From: Candidatus Limnocylindrales bacterium
Lineage (GTDB): Bacteria > Desulfobacterota > Binatia > UBA1149 > CAITLU01
Reading direction: 5' to 3'
Length of the DNA: 36,983 bases
Assembly (NCBI GenBank): GCA_035626395.1
Contig: DASPNR010000016.1
Coordinates: 1-36,983, forward strand
The position numbers and the translations under genes are program-made. The notes below the pieces were generated by a model. The model did not search any database, was not told where the DNA came from, and saw only the letters and a program-made list of their open reading frames with translations. Shown here one piece after another: positions 16,939 through 25,500 of the stretch (positions are counted from its first letter, which is position 1; the number at the start of each line of letters is the position of its first letter).

Positions 16939-17051
16939 GCCGGCGCACTTACACCGGAAGGCGCCGCGGGGCGAGCCCGACGTCCGGCCTCGAAATCACC
17001 AATTCCTGCGTCGGCGTTGACTCAGAGCCGCCGTGCGCGCTTTTTTGCCGG

Positions 17052-17846
17052 ATGCGATCGATGCTGGTCCTGGCCCATCCCGGGCACGAGCTGTTCGTCT
17101 ACGAATGGATGCGGCGCGCACGTCCGGCCGTGCACATCCTGACGGATGGCCGCAGCCGAGCGGGCCAGTCGCGCATCGACGAATGCCGCGCCGTCGTCGA
17201 AAGCTGCGGAGCGAGCTGCGGCGCTTTGTTCGGCCGATTCTCGGATGGCCAGGTCTACTCGTGGCTCCTCGCCGGCGAGCACGGCCCCCTTCTGGAGTGG
17301 TGCGACGATCTGACCAGCGAGATCATCGCGGCGCGGCCGGAGGTCCTCGTCGGCGACGCCTGCGAGCGCCAGTATCTGACCCACGATATCTGCCGGCTGT
17401 TGATCGACGCTGCCGTCGAACGTGCCGCCAACGCTCTGGACAGCCCCATCGCCTGCTACTCCTTTCCCATGTACGGCTACTGCGGCGACGCATCGGCGCT
17501 GCGGCCGAGACGGGAGATCACGATCGAGCTGGACGAGGCCACGCTCACCGCCAAGCAGCGCGCCGCGGTCTCCTACACCGACACCGGCCTTCGCACCGAG
17601 ACCGACTGGTTTCTCGAGGCGCGCGGCCGCGACTGGTTCGGCCTCGAGCGGCTGATGGAGTCGGCGGCGTGGAACCGCGCGGCGGCCGGCGAGACGGGCC
17701 CGCCGGCGTACGAGGAGCTCGGGCGTCGCCTCGTGGAGCAGGGCGTCTACGAACGCGCCGTCACGTTCCGCGGTCACGTCGTCCCCTTCGCGGAGGCTCT
17801 GGCGGCGGCCACGCAGCGCGGCGGGGATCTGCGCTGCGCATCCTGA
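17052..17846 (+). CDS. PIG-L/LmbE-like protein with HPGHE motif
   Basis: This protein has 264 residues. It opens MRSMLVLAHPGHELFVYEWM, resembling the AHPDDE metal motif of PIG-L deacetylases but with Gly and His in place of the two Asp. Further on it has TDGRSRAGQSRIDEC and VGDACERQYLTHDICRLLID, where the His-Asp pair could bind metal. A group of such proteins occurs beside glycosyltransferases in polysaccharide gene sets, and here a glycosyltransferase gene overlaps its end by 13 bases. Sugar N-deacetylation or a related hydrolysis is a guess. ATG 17052 and ATG 17061 are both possible starts; no clear ribosome site is seen. Confidence 0.75.
   Translation: MRSMLVLAHPGHELFVYEWMRRARPAVHILTDGRSRAGQSRIDECRAVVESCGASCGALFGRFSDGQVYSWLLAGEHGPLLEWCDDLTSEIIAARPEVLVGDACERQYLTHDICRLLIDAAVERAANALDSPIACYSFPMYGYCGDASALRPRREITIELDEATLTAKQRAAVSYTDTGLRTETDWFLEARGRDWFGLERLMESAAWNRAAAGETGPPAYEELGRRLVEQGVYERAVTFRGHVVPFAEALAAATQRGGDLRCAS
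17823..17827 (+). promoter_or_regulatory. Ribosome binding site supporting the CTG start at 17834
   Basis: GGGGA ends six bases before CTG 17834 and lies inside the PIG-L-like gene. It is the only purine-rich site near the beginning of the glycosyltransferase fold. Confidence 0.4.
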
Positions 17847-18991
17847 TCACGAACATCCGTCTGGACGGCCGCACCGGTACGGAGCTGTACGTCCGCGACG
17901 TCGCATTGGCGCTGCGCCGGCGCGCGCACGAGGTCACGGTGTACACGCCGCAGCCGGGGCCGCTGGCAACGGAGCTGCAGCGCAATGGGATCCGCGTCTT
18001 CTGCCGGGCACGCGCGATCGGCAGCGGCTTCGACGTCATCCACGGCCACCACGACACGCCGACGATGGATGCCCTGCGCGCGGCGGCCGGCGTACCCGCA
18101 CTGTTCGTCGTGCACGACGAGCGCGCGCCGATGGATGATCCGCCGCGGCATCCGCGATTGCGCCGGTACGTTGCCGTCGGCCGGAACACGCGCGAAAGGC
18201 TCGAGGCTGCGGGCATCGACGATGCCGCCTGCAGCATCATCGGCAACGGCGTCGATCTGTCGAGGTTCGCTGCACGCACCGAGCCGCTGCCGGCGCGCCC
18301 GCGGCGCGCGCTCGTCTTCAGCAACTACGCCCACGCCGGCACGCATCTTCCCGTGCTGCAGCGGGCTTGTGACGCCGAGGGCGTGGCGGTCGACGTGATG
18401 GGACACGCCGCAGGCGCGTCGTGCGAGGCGCCCGAGCAGGAGCTGGCGAAGTACGACATCGTCTTCGCCAAAGGACGCGCAGCCACCGAGGCCTCGGCCG
18501 TCGGCGCCGCTGTGGTCGTCTGCGATGCATGGGGTCTTGGGCCGATGGTGACGGGTGACAACGTCCAAGAGGTACGACGCTGGAACTTCGGCATGCGGCT
18601 GATGACCGACCCGCTCGACGTCGATGGCGTGCGCAGGCGCATCGCAGGCTACGAGCCTGCGGCCGCACGCGCAGCCTCGCTGTGGATCCGCCAGCACGCC
18701 GACCTCGAACGGACAGTAGATGCGCTGATCTCGCTGTACCGGGACGTCGTGCGTGACAAGGCGTCTTCCGTGGACGTGGCAGCCGAGAACGACGCGTGGC
18801 GAGCGCATCTTGCCAGGACGCGCGGCCGCAGACTGCGAGCCGCGTTGCTTCGCTCGCCGATGCTCGGGCCCGCTCTGTCGGCGGCGGCGCGAGCGCTCGG
18901 CGTCGTGCAGATCACCGCACTTCCGGCCAGCCGCGGGGTCGTCAGCGCAAGCAGCAGGCGCGCAGCGCCAGAACGAATGCGACGGAGCTGA
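17834..18991 (+). CDS. GT-B glycosyltransferase (GT4-like), probable CTG start
   Basis: This protein has about 385 residues. It begins LRILITNIRLDGRTGTELYV, the N-terminal strand and Gly-rich loop of GT-B enzymes. It has FDVIHGHHDTP, VAVGRNTRERLEAAGI, IIGNGVDLSRF and the acceptor-donor region KGRAATEASAVGAAVVVCDAWG. No ATG, GTG or TTG precedes the fold in frame. CTG 17834 with GGGGA six bases upstream is the best candidate, giving a 13-base overlap with the PIG-L-like gene. A frameshift that joins the two is the alternative. It probably transfers a sugar from a nucleotide-sugar in the cytoplasm. Confidence 0.8.
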   Translation: MRILITNIRLDGRTGTELYVRDVALALRRRAHEVTVYTPQPGPLATELQRNGIRVFCRARAIGSGFDVIHGHHDTPTMDALRAAAGVPALFVVHDERAPMDDPPRHPRLRRYVAVGRNTRERLEAAGIDDAACSIIGNGVDLSRFAARTEPLPARPRRALVFSNYAHAGTHLPVLQRACDAEGVAVDVMGHAAGASCEAPEQELAKYDIVFAKGRAATEASAVGAAVVVCDAWGLGPMVTGDNVQEVRRWNFGMRLMTDPLDVDGVRRRIAGYEPAAARAASLWIRQHADLERTVDALISLYRDVVRDKASSVDVAAENDAWRAHLARTRGRRLRAALLRSPMLGPALSAAARALGVVQITALPASRGVVSASSRRAAPERMRRS

Positions 18992-19442
18992 GAAACGTTC
19001 GCACGGAGTGCCAGCTCGCCCACCGGGCCAGCTCCTTCGAGAGCTCTCCGTCGCTCAGCGTGGCTGCGCTGAAGCTGGCGTTGGCAGCTTCGAAGTAGAG
19101 CGGGAACATCAGCACGCAGGCGAGCATCAGTGCGGCGCTGGCAGCCCAGAGCCGACGCGACTGCGCGCGCTGGCGAAGCGACACGATCGCCGCCAGCAGC
19201 GCCAGCACGAGCGCCGCGACCGTCAGGCTGCCGAAGAACGAAAACAGTCGCTCGTCGTTCGCCGCGTACCACGCGTAAAACTCCGCTGCCCCCAGCGATC
19301 GCCAGTACGGCACGAGCACGCCGGCTTCGGTGAGCATGGCGCCGGCGAAGAGGCCGACGGCCGCCGCGGCAAGCAGGTACAGCGCCCGCAGAATGGCGGC
19401 CGATCGCATTTCAGGGCGGACAGGCATTTCCCCCGATCCCAT
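18942..19442 (-). CDS. Small polytopic membrane protein (DUF1772-like)
   Basis: This protein has 166 residues (or 155 from M12, ATG 19409) with four predicted membrane helices: ALYLLAAAAVGLFAGAML, LTVAALVLALLAAIVSL, WAASAALMLACVLMFPLYF, and a C-terminal one after RWASWHSVRTFLSSVAFV. The W-x2-H-x-x-R-T pattern before the last helix resembles DUF1772/anthrone-oxygenase-like proteins. The function is unknown. The 3' end overlaps the convergent glycosyltransferase gene by 50 bases. Confidence 0.65.
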   Translation of the reverse strand: MGSGEMPVRPEMRSAAILRALYLLAAAAVGLFAGAMLTEAGVLVPYWRSLGAAEFYAWYAANDERLFSFFGSLTVAALVLALLAAIVSLRQRAQSRRLWAASAALMLACVLMFPLYFEAANASFSAATLSDGELSKELARWASWHSVRTFLSSVAFVLALRACCLR

Positions 19443-19445
19443 CTC

Positions 19446-20378
19446 TCAGGCCGGACAGGTCAGGTCGACGTCGGCCCCGACTGCGGCGCGCAGCACTCGC
19501 AGCGAGTCCGATGCCAGGATCGAGCCGTTGTCGTCGACGTCGCAGGTGGCCAGCGTGCAGGTCGAATCGGCGCCGACGGCGGCGCGCAGGACCGCCAGCG
19601 CGTCCGTGGCCTTGATCTCACCGTCGCCGTTGGCGTCGCCGCACAGGATCGAGCACAGGCACTCGGCGGTGCATCCGCCCGGGCACGCCTCATCGTCGGT
19701 GCGATCGCATTCCTCATCGCCGTCGACGACGTCGTTGCCGCATTCGCAGGGAACCTGCGCCTGCACGGTGCCCGTCTGCTGCGCGTTGTTTCGCGGCATC
19801 GCCGGCGCCTCGCAGAAGAAGTCGAGCGCGCTGTTGTGCATGTGCGCGCCTCGGACAAGGCCGTGGCCGAACGGATCGAGAGGATGCGGCGCCGTCGTGT
19901 GGTCGTTGTCGGGTCCCTCGTAGTTCCCGTACGCGACGCAGTCGACGTAGTGGTTGGGGTTCGTCTGGTCGATGGGCTTGCCCCAGCACACCATGGCGTC
20001 GGTGGCGATCAGGCCGTTGCCGTCGGCGGTGGAGAAGACGAAGTCGGGCGTGATGCCGGAGGCCGCCGCGAAACCTTCGCTGGCCATGATCCAGGGCCGG
20101 TCGTCGCCGCCGGTGACGTTGCTGCTCAGCGTCGTGATCACGTGCGAGAAGGCGCCGGTGGAATCGAACGCAGCCAGCTTGCTGCCGGAGACGACGTGCT
20201 GTCCGCTCGCCGTCATGACGATCTCGACGTACTGCACGTCGCCTTGCGGCTGGCCGCTCATGACGCGGCTGATGTGCGCGAAATGGAAGTTGGCGCGCGC
20301 GGGAGCGGCCCCAGCCAGCACGATCGCCGCGGCCAGCGCCGCGCTGGGAAGATGCGGTCGAAATCGAAGGTGGAACAT
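19446..20378 (-). CDS. Secreted protein with C-terminal dockerin-like doublet
   Basis: This protein has 310 residues. A signal peptide MFHLRFRPHLPSAALAAAIV (cleavage near PARA) is followed by a beta-rich N-terminal domain (about 30-200) resembling a lamin-tail-like or related surface domain, starting HFAHISRVMSG. A Cys/Asp-rich segment, CGNDVVDGDEECD, follows. A dockerin-like pair then ends the protein: CGDANGDGEIKATDALAVLR and CDVDDNGSILASDSLRVLRA. Such repeats bind calcium; no cohesin is seen here. ATG 20378 is set by the strong AAGGAGG at 20385-20391, although the frame is open far upstream. Confidence 0.82.
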   Translation of the reverse strand: MFHLRFRPHLPSAALAAAIVLAGAAPARANFHFAHISRVMSGQPQGDVQYVEIVMTASGQHVVSGSKLAAFDSTGAFSHVITTLSSNVTGGDDRPWIMASEGFAAASGITPDFVFSTADGNGLIATDAMVCWGKPIDQTNPNHYVDCVAYGNYEGPDNDHTTAPHPLDPFGHGLVRGAHMHNSALDFFCEAPAMPRNNAQQTGTVQAQVPCECGNDVVDGDEECDRTDDEACPGGCTAECLCSILCGDANGDGEIKATDALAVLRAAVGADSTCTLATCDVDDNGSILASDSLRVLRAAVGADVDLTCPA

Positions 20379-20384
20379 GCGCGG

Positions 20385-20391
20385 CCTCCTT
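20385..20391 (-). promoter_or_regulatory. Ribosome binding site AAGGAGG
   Basis: A full-strength AAGGAGG, read on the minus strand, lies six bases before ATG 20378. It decides the start of the dockerin-like protein against the long open frame upstream. Confidence 0.8.
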
Positions 20392-20394
20392 GTC

Positions 20395-20598
20395 GCTGCT
20401 GCCGGCATGGAATCCTGCGCCAGCTCGCTTCGGATATCGGCGTACGGCTCGTGCACCCTTGGCGGCTGCGCCGCCGGTTTGTCCGCGAGCAGGCCGGTGG
20501 GGCGGACGATCGCACGCACCTTCTCCATCCCCGCCGGCGCGGTCAACACGAACGGCTCCTCGGCTGCATCGCAGTCGCGGCGCCCGCTCAAAGACCGC
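20395..20598 (-). pseudogene. Protein-like remnant, possibly DUF4384-type
   Basis: Between the lipoprotein stop at 20588 and the dockerin-like gene, the minus strand encodes in one frame FVLTAPAGMEKVRAIVRPTG, LLADKPAAQPPRVHEPYADI and RSELAQDSMPAA. This looks like real protein rather than a shadow, and the first part resembles the end of DUF4384-type domains. It lies in a different frame from the lipoprotein and has no convincing start of its own, so it may be a lost C-terminal part or a decayed gene. The family match is by eye. Confidence 0.4.
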
Positions 20599-21181
20599 CC
20601 ACGCTCTGGATCAGCTCGATGGCATGCTGGCTCAGGCACTGCTGCAGGATGACCTTGCCCGCCACCGAGATGCGTGGCGAGGTGTTGGTCCGGTTGCGGG
20701 CCTCGGTGGTGACGCGCTTCATCGGCGACTTCGCGTGTCCGCGCCGCAACACGACGGTCGACTCGATCGTGCAGGTCAGGTCGTCGCTGCGCGCGAAACC
20801 GGTTTCGCGCACGAGAATGATGTCCTGGATCTTCACATCCACCTTCGTGAACGGCAGCGGCACGTTGATGGGCGGCAGGTTGGCGTAGATCAACCGCTCC
20901 AGCGCAACGGGAACGGGCGGCTCGACGTGCAGTGGATAGGCGTCCGACGGCGCGGTCGCATCGATGTCGGCAAGGCGCGTCTGCGGATCCACTCGTCCGT
21001 CCTTCACCTCGATGTCCGGCTTTCCTCGCGGCGTCTCCTTCGCGTCCAGCCGCACCAGCGATGCGGTGCTCTTGGAGCCGGCGCAGCCGGCCAGCGCTGC
21101 AACGAGCAGGACCGGCACGAAGAAGCGGGCCGAAGTGGTTGCGGTCGGCAACCACCGTTTCGCGGAGCTTTTCGAGGTCAC
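20588..21181 (-). CDS. Lipoprotein of unknown function
   Basis: This protein has 197 residues. The signal sequence ends in the lipobox LAGC (VLLVAALAGCAGS), so it is a lipid-anchored envelope protein. The mature part has PINVPLPFTKVDVKIQDIIL and TCTIESTVVLRRGHAKSPMK, a beta-rich domain that I do not recognise. GTG 21181 overlaps the TGA of the propeller gene as GTGA; ATG 21196 five codons upstream is possible. It is co-transcribed with the propeller lipoprotein, and the two may form an envelope complex. Confidence 0.7.
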   Translation of the reverse strand: MTSKSSAKRWLPTATTSARFFVPVLLVAALAGCAGSKSTASLVRLDAKETPRGKPDIEVKDGRVDPQTRLADIDATAPSDAYPLHVEPPVPVALERLIYANLPPINVPLPFTKVDVKIQDIILVRETGFARSDDLTCTIESTVVLRRGHAKSPMKRVTTEARNRTNTSPRISVAGKVILQQCLSQHAIELIQSVGGL

Positions 21182-22407
21182 TGTGCCACGTCCCATGCGG
21201 CCAGCTCTCCGTCGTTGTCGACGGCGACGATGGTGCTGCGCGCGCCCCAGGCCAGACCGGCGAAGTTTGCACGGTGCCAGTCCGTCTTCCACGTCACCTT
21301 GCCGCTCGGCAGCGCGTGCACGCGCAGGACGAAGTCGCGTGCCATCGTGGCCGCGCGCCTGCCATCGGGAGAGACGACCAGCCGCGACAGCGCGGCGCCG
21401 GCGTCGGCGCGGCCGAGCTCGCGGCCGCTGCCAGGATCGAGCGAGCGCAAGATGCCGTCGCGTCCGGCGACCACCAGCGCCGAAGACGTGAAAGCCAGCG
21501 CACCGACCGCCTGCGTCGATCGCGATACCGCGCGCGGCGGTCCGCCGTCGAGGCCGAAGACGAACACGCCGCCGATGTCGGTGCCGACGGCGGCACGCTT
21601 TCCATCGGCGCTGACCGCGATCGCAACCGCCTCGCCTTCGGCGGCGAGCGTGCGCACCAGCCGCATCTCGCGGTCGAGAAGATGCGCGCGGCCGCCGGCA
21701 ATGACCACGACGCGTGCGCCGTCGGCCGACCATGCCAGCGCGCCGATGCGGCCGCCGGGGCCATCGTAGACGTTCAGCTGCCGGCCGCTCTCGAGGTCGT
21801 AGCGGAAGATCTGCCCCGTCACCGTCAGCACCACTTCGCGGCGTGCGTCGCTGACCGCAATGACGCTCGGATCCTTCTCCGTCGTCAGCGGCTGAAGCGC
21901 GCGGATCAGTGCCAGCTCCGGCACCGTCCATGAAGTCGTCGACCAGTCGATCAGAGAGACGACCGCGTAGGCGCCGCCGACGTCGGCGCCCATCGCCGAG
22001 CTTGCGCGCCGCAGCGACACCGTGCAGCGCGGCGCGTTTCCGGCCGAATCGGTCCGCGCCGGCTTCTGGCAGCGTGCGTCGGGAAGAATCGCGCGGATGC
22101 GCGGATCCTGCGCTTCCTCGATGCGCACGCCCGGTTCGGCCGGCGTGATCCGGGATCGGTCCGGGCCGCTCTCGGAGAGACCAGCTGCGCGCACGGCTTC
22201 CTTGTCGTAGCGGATGATCTCCGGCGAGGTCGAAGCCTCCGAGGCCCGGCCCTTCGGCCGCGGCGGCGGCTCCTCGTCGACCACGCCGAGCGGCGGCTCC
22301 ACGCCCACCCCCCGCCGGTCCTGGCTGCCGCCGCCTCCGGCAGCGCATCCTGCGCACGCCACCAGCACCGTCCACACCGCGAAACATCGGCCAAGCTTCC
22401 CGACCAT
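21178..22407 (-). CDS. Lipoprotein with WD40-like beta-propeller
   Basis: This protein has 409 residues. The signal peptide ends in a lipobox-like LVAC (C18), followed by a Gly/Pro-rich linker. Residues about 170-409 contain repeated propeller blades: VIAVSDARREVVLTVTGQIF, LAWSADGARVVVIAGGRAHL, AIAVSADGKRAAVGTDIGG and LVVSPDGRRAATMARDFVLR. Such propellers serve as binding scaffolds; the partner is unknown. It is first of a two-gene unit with the lipoprotein at 20588, overlapping it by 4 bases. It is divergent from the phosphatase gene, with 105 bases between. Confidence 0.8.
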   Translation of the reverse strand: MVGKLGRCFAVWTVLVACAGCAAGGGGSQDRRGVGVEPPLGVVDEEPPPRPKGRASEASTSPEIIRYDKEAVRAAGLSESGPDRSRITPAEPGVRIEEAQDPRIRAILPDARCQKPARTDSAGNAPRCTVSLRRASSAMGADVGGAYAVVSLIDWSTTSWTVPELALIRALQPLTTEKDPSVIAVSDARREVVLTVTGQIFRYDLESGRQLNVYDGPGGRIGALAWSADGARVVVIAGGRAHLLDREMRLVRTLAAEGEAVAIAVSADGKRAAVGTDIGGVFVFGLDGGPPRAVSRSTQAVGALAFTSSALVVAGRDGILRSLDPGSGRELGRADAGAALSRLVVSPDGRRAATMARDFVLRVHALPSGKVTWKTDWHRANFAGLAWGARSTIVAVDNDGELAAWDVAQ

Positions 22408-22512
22408 GCCTGCGCTTCTATCCTCGCGGAGGAATCGCTTCCATCCCCCCGCCTGCTTCGGCTATGGTCGCCGGCCTGCTGCTCGCGGGGAAGGAGCAGT
22501 CACGCCTCGGGG

Positions 22513-25500
22513 GTGTCGGTGAAAAGTCTGTCCGCCTTTCTGATCGGCCTGCTCATCGCGACCGCCGCGCCAACGGCGTTCGCGCAATCCCTGACGCGCG
22601 GGCCGCTCATCCAGAATCCCGACGGCCTGACCACCACGATCACGCTCCTGTGGTGGACCAACGTGGCCGGCAACAGCAAGGTCGAGTACGGCCTGACCAC
22701 CGCTCTCGGCCAGTCGGTCACGGTCGCCCAGACCTCCAGCTGCGAGGTCGGCTCGGCCGGCACCTGCCACAGCGTCAAGCTGACCGGGCTGCAGCCGGGA
22801 ACCCGCTACTACTACCGGCTGCTGACCAACAACGTCGTCGTCCTGGACACCACCTACTTCCAGACGTTCAAGGCGTTCAACGACGCCAGCGAGACCTTCT
22901 TCGCGATGATCGGCGACTTCGGCGCCGGCACCTCCGGGCAGGCCAACGTCGCCAACAACATCGGCGCCTCGGACCCGCCGCTGCTCCTCACCGTCGGCGA
23001 CAACGCCTACCAGAACGGGACGCAGTCGGACTGGGACGACAACGTGTTCATTCCCGAGTACCGCAACAACATCCTCCGGCGGGCGGTGTGGATGCCCGCG
23101 CTCGGCAATCACGACCTGAACGACGTGGGCACCAGCAACTGGGCCAGCTCGGTCGAGATCCGCATGCACGAGCTGCCCCGCAATGCGCCCTCGGGTCAGG
23201 CGGAGCGCTACTTCTCCTTCGATTACGGCGACGCCCACTTCGTGGTCATGGACTCCAATCCCGCCGGCATCAACACCACGCAGACCCAGTGGCTCGACGC
23301 CGACCTCGGCTCCACGCTCCGCAAGTGGAAGTTCGTGTTCCTGCACCATCCTCCCTACTCGTGCGCCAACGGCATCGCCTCCTTCGGCACCGACCAGGCG
23401 GTGCAGGAGAACTGGGCGCCGATCTTCGAGAAGCATCAGGTGGACGTGGTCTTCTTCGGCCACGACCACATCTACGAGCGATCCAAGCTCCTCGATGAGT
23501 ATCTGGCCAACGGCGGCAAGGGCTCGGACGGCAAGGGAACCATCTACGTGATGACCGGCGCCGGCGGCCAGACTCTCGACAGCGCCGCCAACTCCGACGG
23601 CGGCGGCCCCTACCGCCAGCCGGTGTTCGGCAGCAAGACCTACTGCAACTGGATGGCCAACAACTGCCCCAACGGCGTTGGCGGCCAGTACTGCAGCTTC
23701 GCGCGCTTCCAGCACGTGGAGGTGCGCATCGCCAACAACACCACGATGACCATGAAGGCCATCGATCAGAACAACGCGGTCTTCGACCAGCTCGTCCTGA
23801 CCAAGACCGGCGGCGTCTGCGACAACGGCGTGGTCGACAGCGGCGAGCAGTGCGATGAAGGTGCCGCCAACGGCACCGCTTCCTCGTGCTGCTCCGCGAC
23901 GTGCCAGTTCCGATCCTCGAGCACGCAGTGCCGCGCCTCGGCGGGGGTCTGCGACGCGGCCGAGACGTGCAGCGGCGCTTCGGGCACCTGCCCCGCCGAC
24001 GCTTTCGTGAGCAGCACGACGACCTGCCGCGCCGCCGCCAGCGTCTGCGACGTCGCCGAGAAATGCACGGGAGCATCGGCCGGCTGCCCGGCCGACGCCG
24101 TGGCGGCGAGCAGCGTGGTCTGCCGCACGGCCTCGGGAATCTGCGACGCCACCGAGACCTGCGACGGCATCACCAGCATCTGTCCGGCCGACGAGGTGCG
24201 GCCGTCGAGTGACGTCTGCCGTGCAGCAGCGACGCCGTGCGATGCGGCCGAGCACTGCACCGGCGGCTCCTCGACCTGTCCCGCAGACTCGTTCGCCTCT
24301 TCGGCCACGGTCTGCCGCGTTTCGAGTGGGCCGTGCGATCAGCCCGAGACGTGCACGGGCAGCTCGAGCGCTTGTCCGGCCGATGCCTTGCTCGGCCCGG
24401 CCACCGTGTGCCGCGAGGCCGCAAGCATCTGCGATCAGAGCGAGAGCTGCAGCGGCACCTCCGCCAGCTGCCCTGCCGATACCTATGCGCCGAGCTCGAC
24501 CGTCTGTCGCTCCGCGTTCAGCGTCTGCGACGTCGCCGAAACGTGCACCGGCGCATCCACCGTCTGCCCCGCCGACACGTTCGCCTCGAGTTCCACCGTC
24601 TGTCGCGGCTCCACCGGCGTGTGCGACGTGGCCGAAACATGCACCGGCACATCCTCGTCGTGCCCCGCCAACTCGTTCGAGCCTTCGTCGACGGTCTGCC
24701 GCAGCGCCGCGGGAGATTGCGATCAGGCCGAGACGTGCACGGGATCGGCGTCGGCGTGCCCCGCCGACTCGCTCAAGCCCAGCAGCACCGTCTGCCGCCC
24801 TTCGATCGATGTCTGCGATGCTGCCGAAAGCTGCACCGGCTCCTCGGCCACGTGCCCCGCCGACGCGTATGCGTCCAATTCGACGGTATGCCGCGCATCC
24901 GCCGGCTCGTGCGACGTCGTGGAGCGATGCAGCGGATTGACGACGAGCTGTCCCGCCGACACCTTCGCTGCGGCGAGCACGGTCTGCCGCGGACTGGCCG
25001 GCGTATGCGACGTGCCCGAGAGTTGCACCGGCGCGTCGGCGGCGTGCCCGGCCAACCAGTACCAGCCAGGCGGCACCGTCTGTCGCCAGTCGGCCGGCGT
25101 ATGCGACGTCGTCGAGAGCTGCACCGGCGGCGGCCCTGCATGTCCGAACGACGGCTTTCTGCCGACCAGCGCCGTGTGCCGCGCCGCCGCCGACCTTTGC
25201 GACAAGACGGAGAACTGCAGCGGAACCAGCGCGAGCTGCGGAGCCGACGCGCTGCAGCCGGCGGGCGTGGAGTGCCGCGCTTCGACGAGCGTCTGCGACG
25301 CCGCCGAGGTCTGCACCGGCGCCAGCACCAGCTGCCCCGCCAACGATGTCGCCACCGACAGCGACGGCGACGGCACCTGCGATGCGCTCGACGTGTGCCC
25401 GGCGCAGCCTGATCCCGACCAGATCGACGCCGACGATGACGGCACCGGAGACGCCTGCGACCCCTGCTCGAACTTCACGCCGGTCTACGCAAGCCGTCCC

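Noticed and set aside
18753..20888. 711-residue plus-strand frame spanning several genes
   Set aside because: It crosses the glycosyltransferase end and runs antisense to two well-supported genes; low-complexity Arg/Ala composition.
23929..25350. Regular 96-bp repeats considered as a CRISPR array
   Set aside because: Units are in-frame coding, have no identical repeat/unique spacer structure, and encode a Cys framework.
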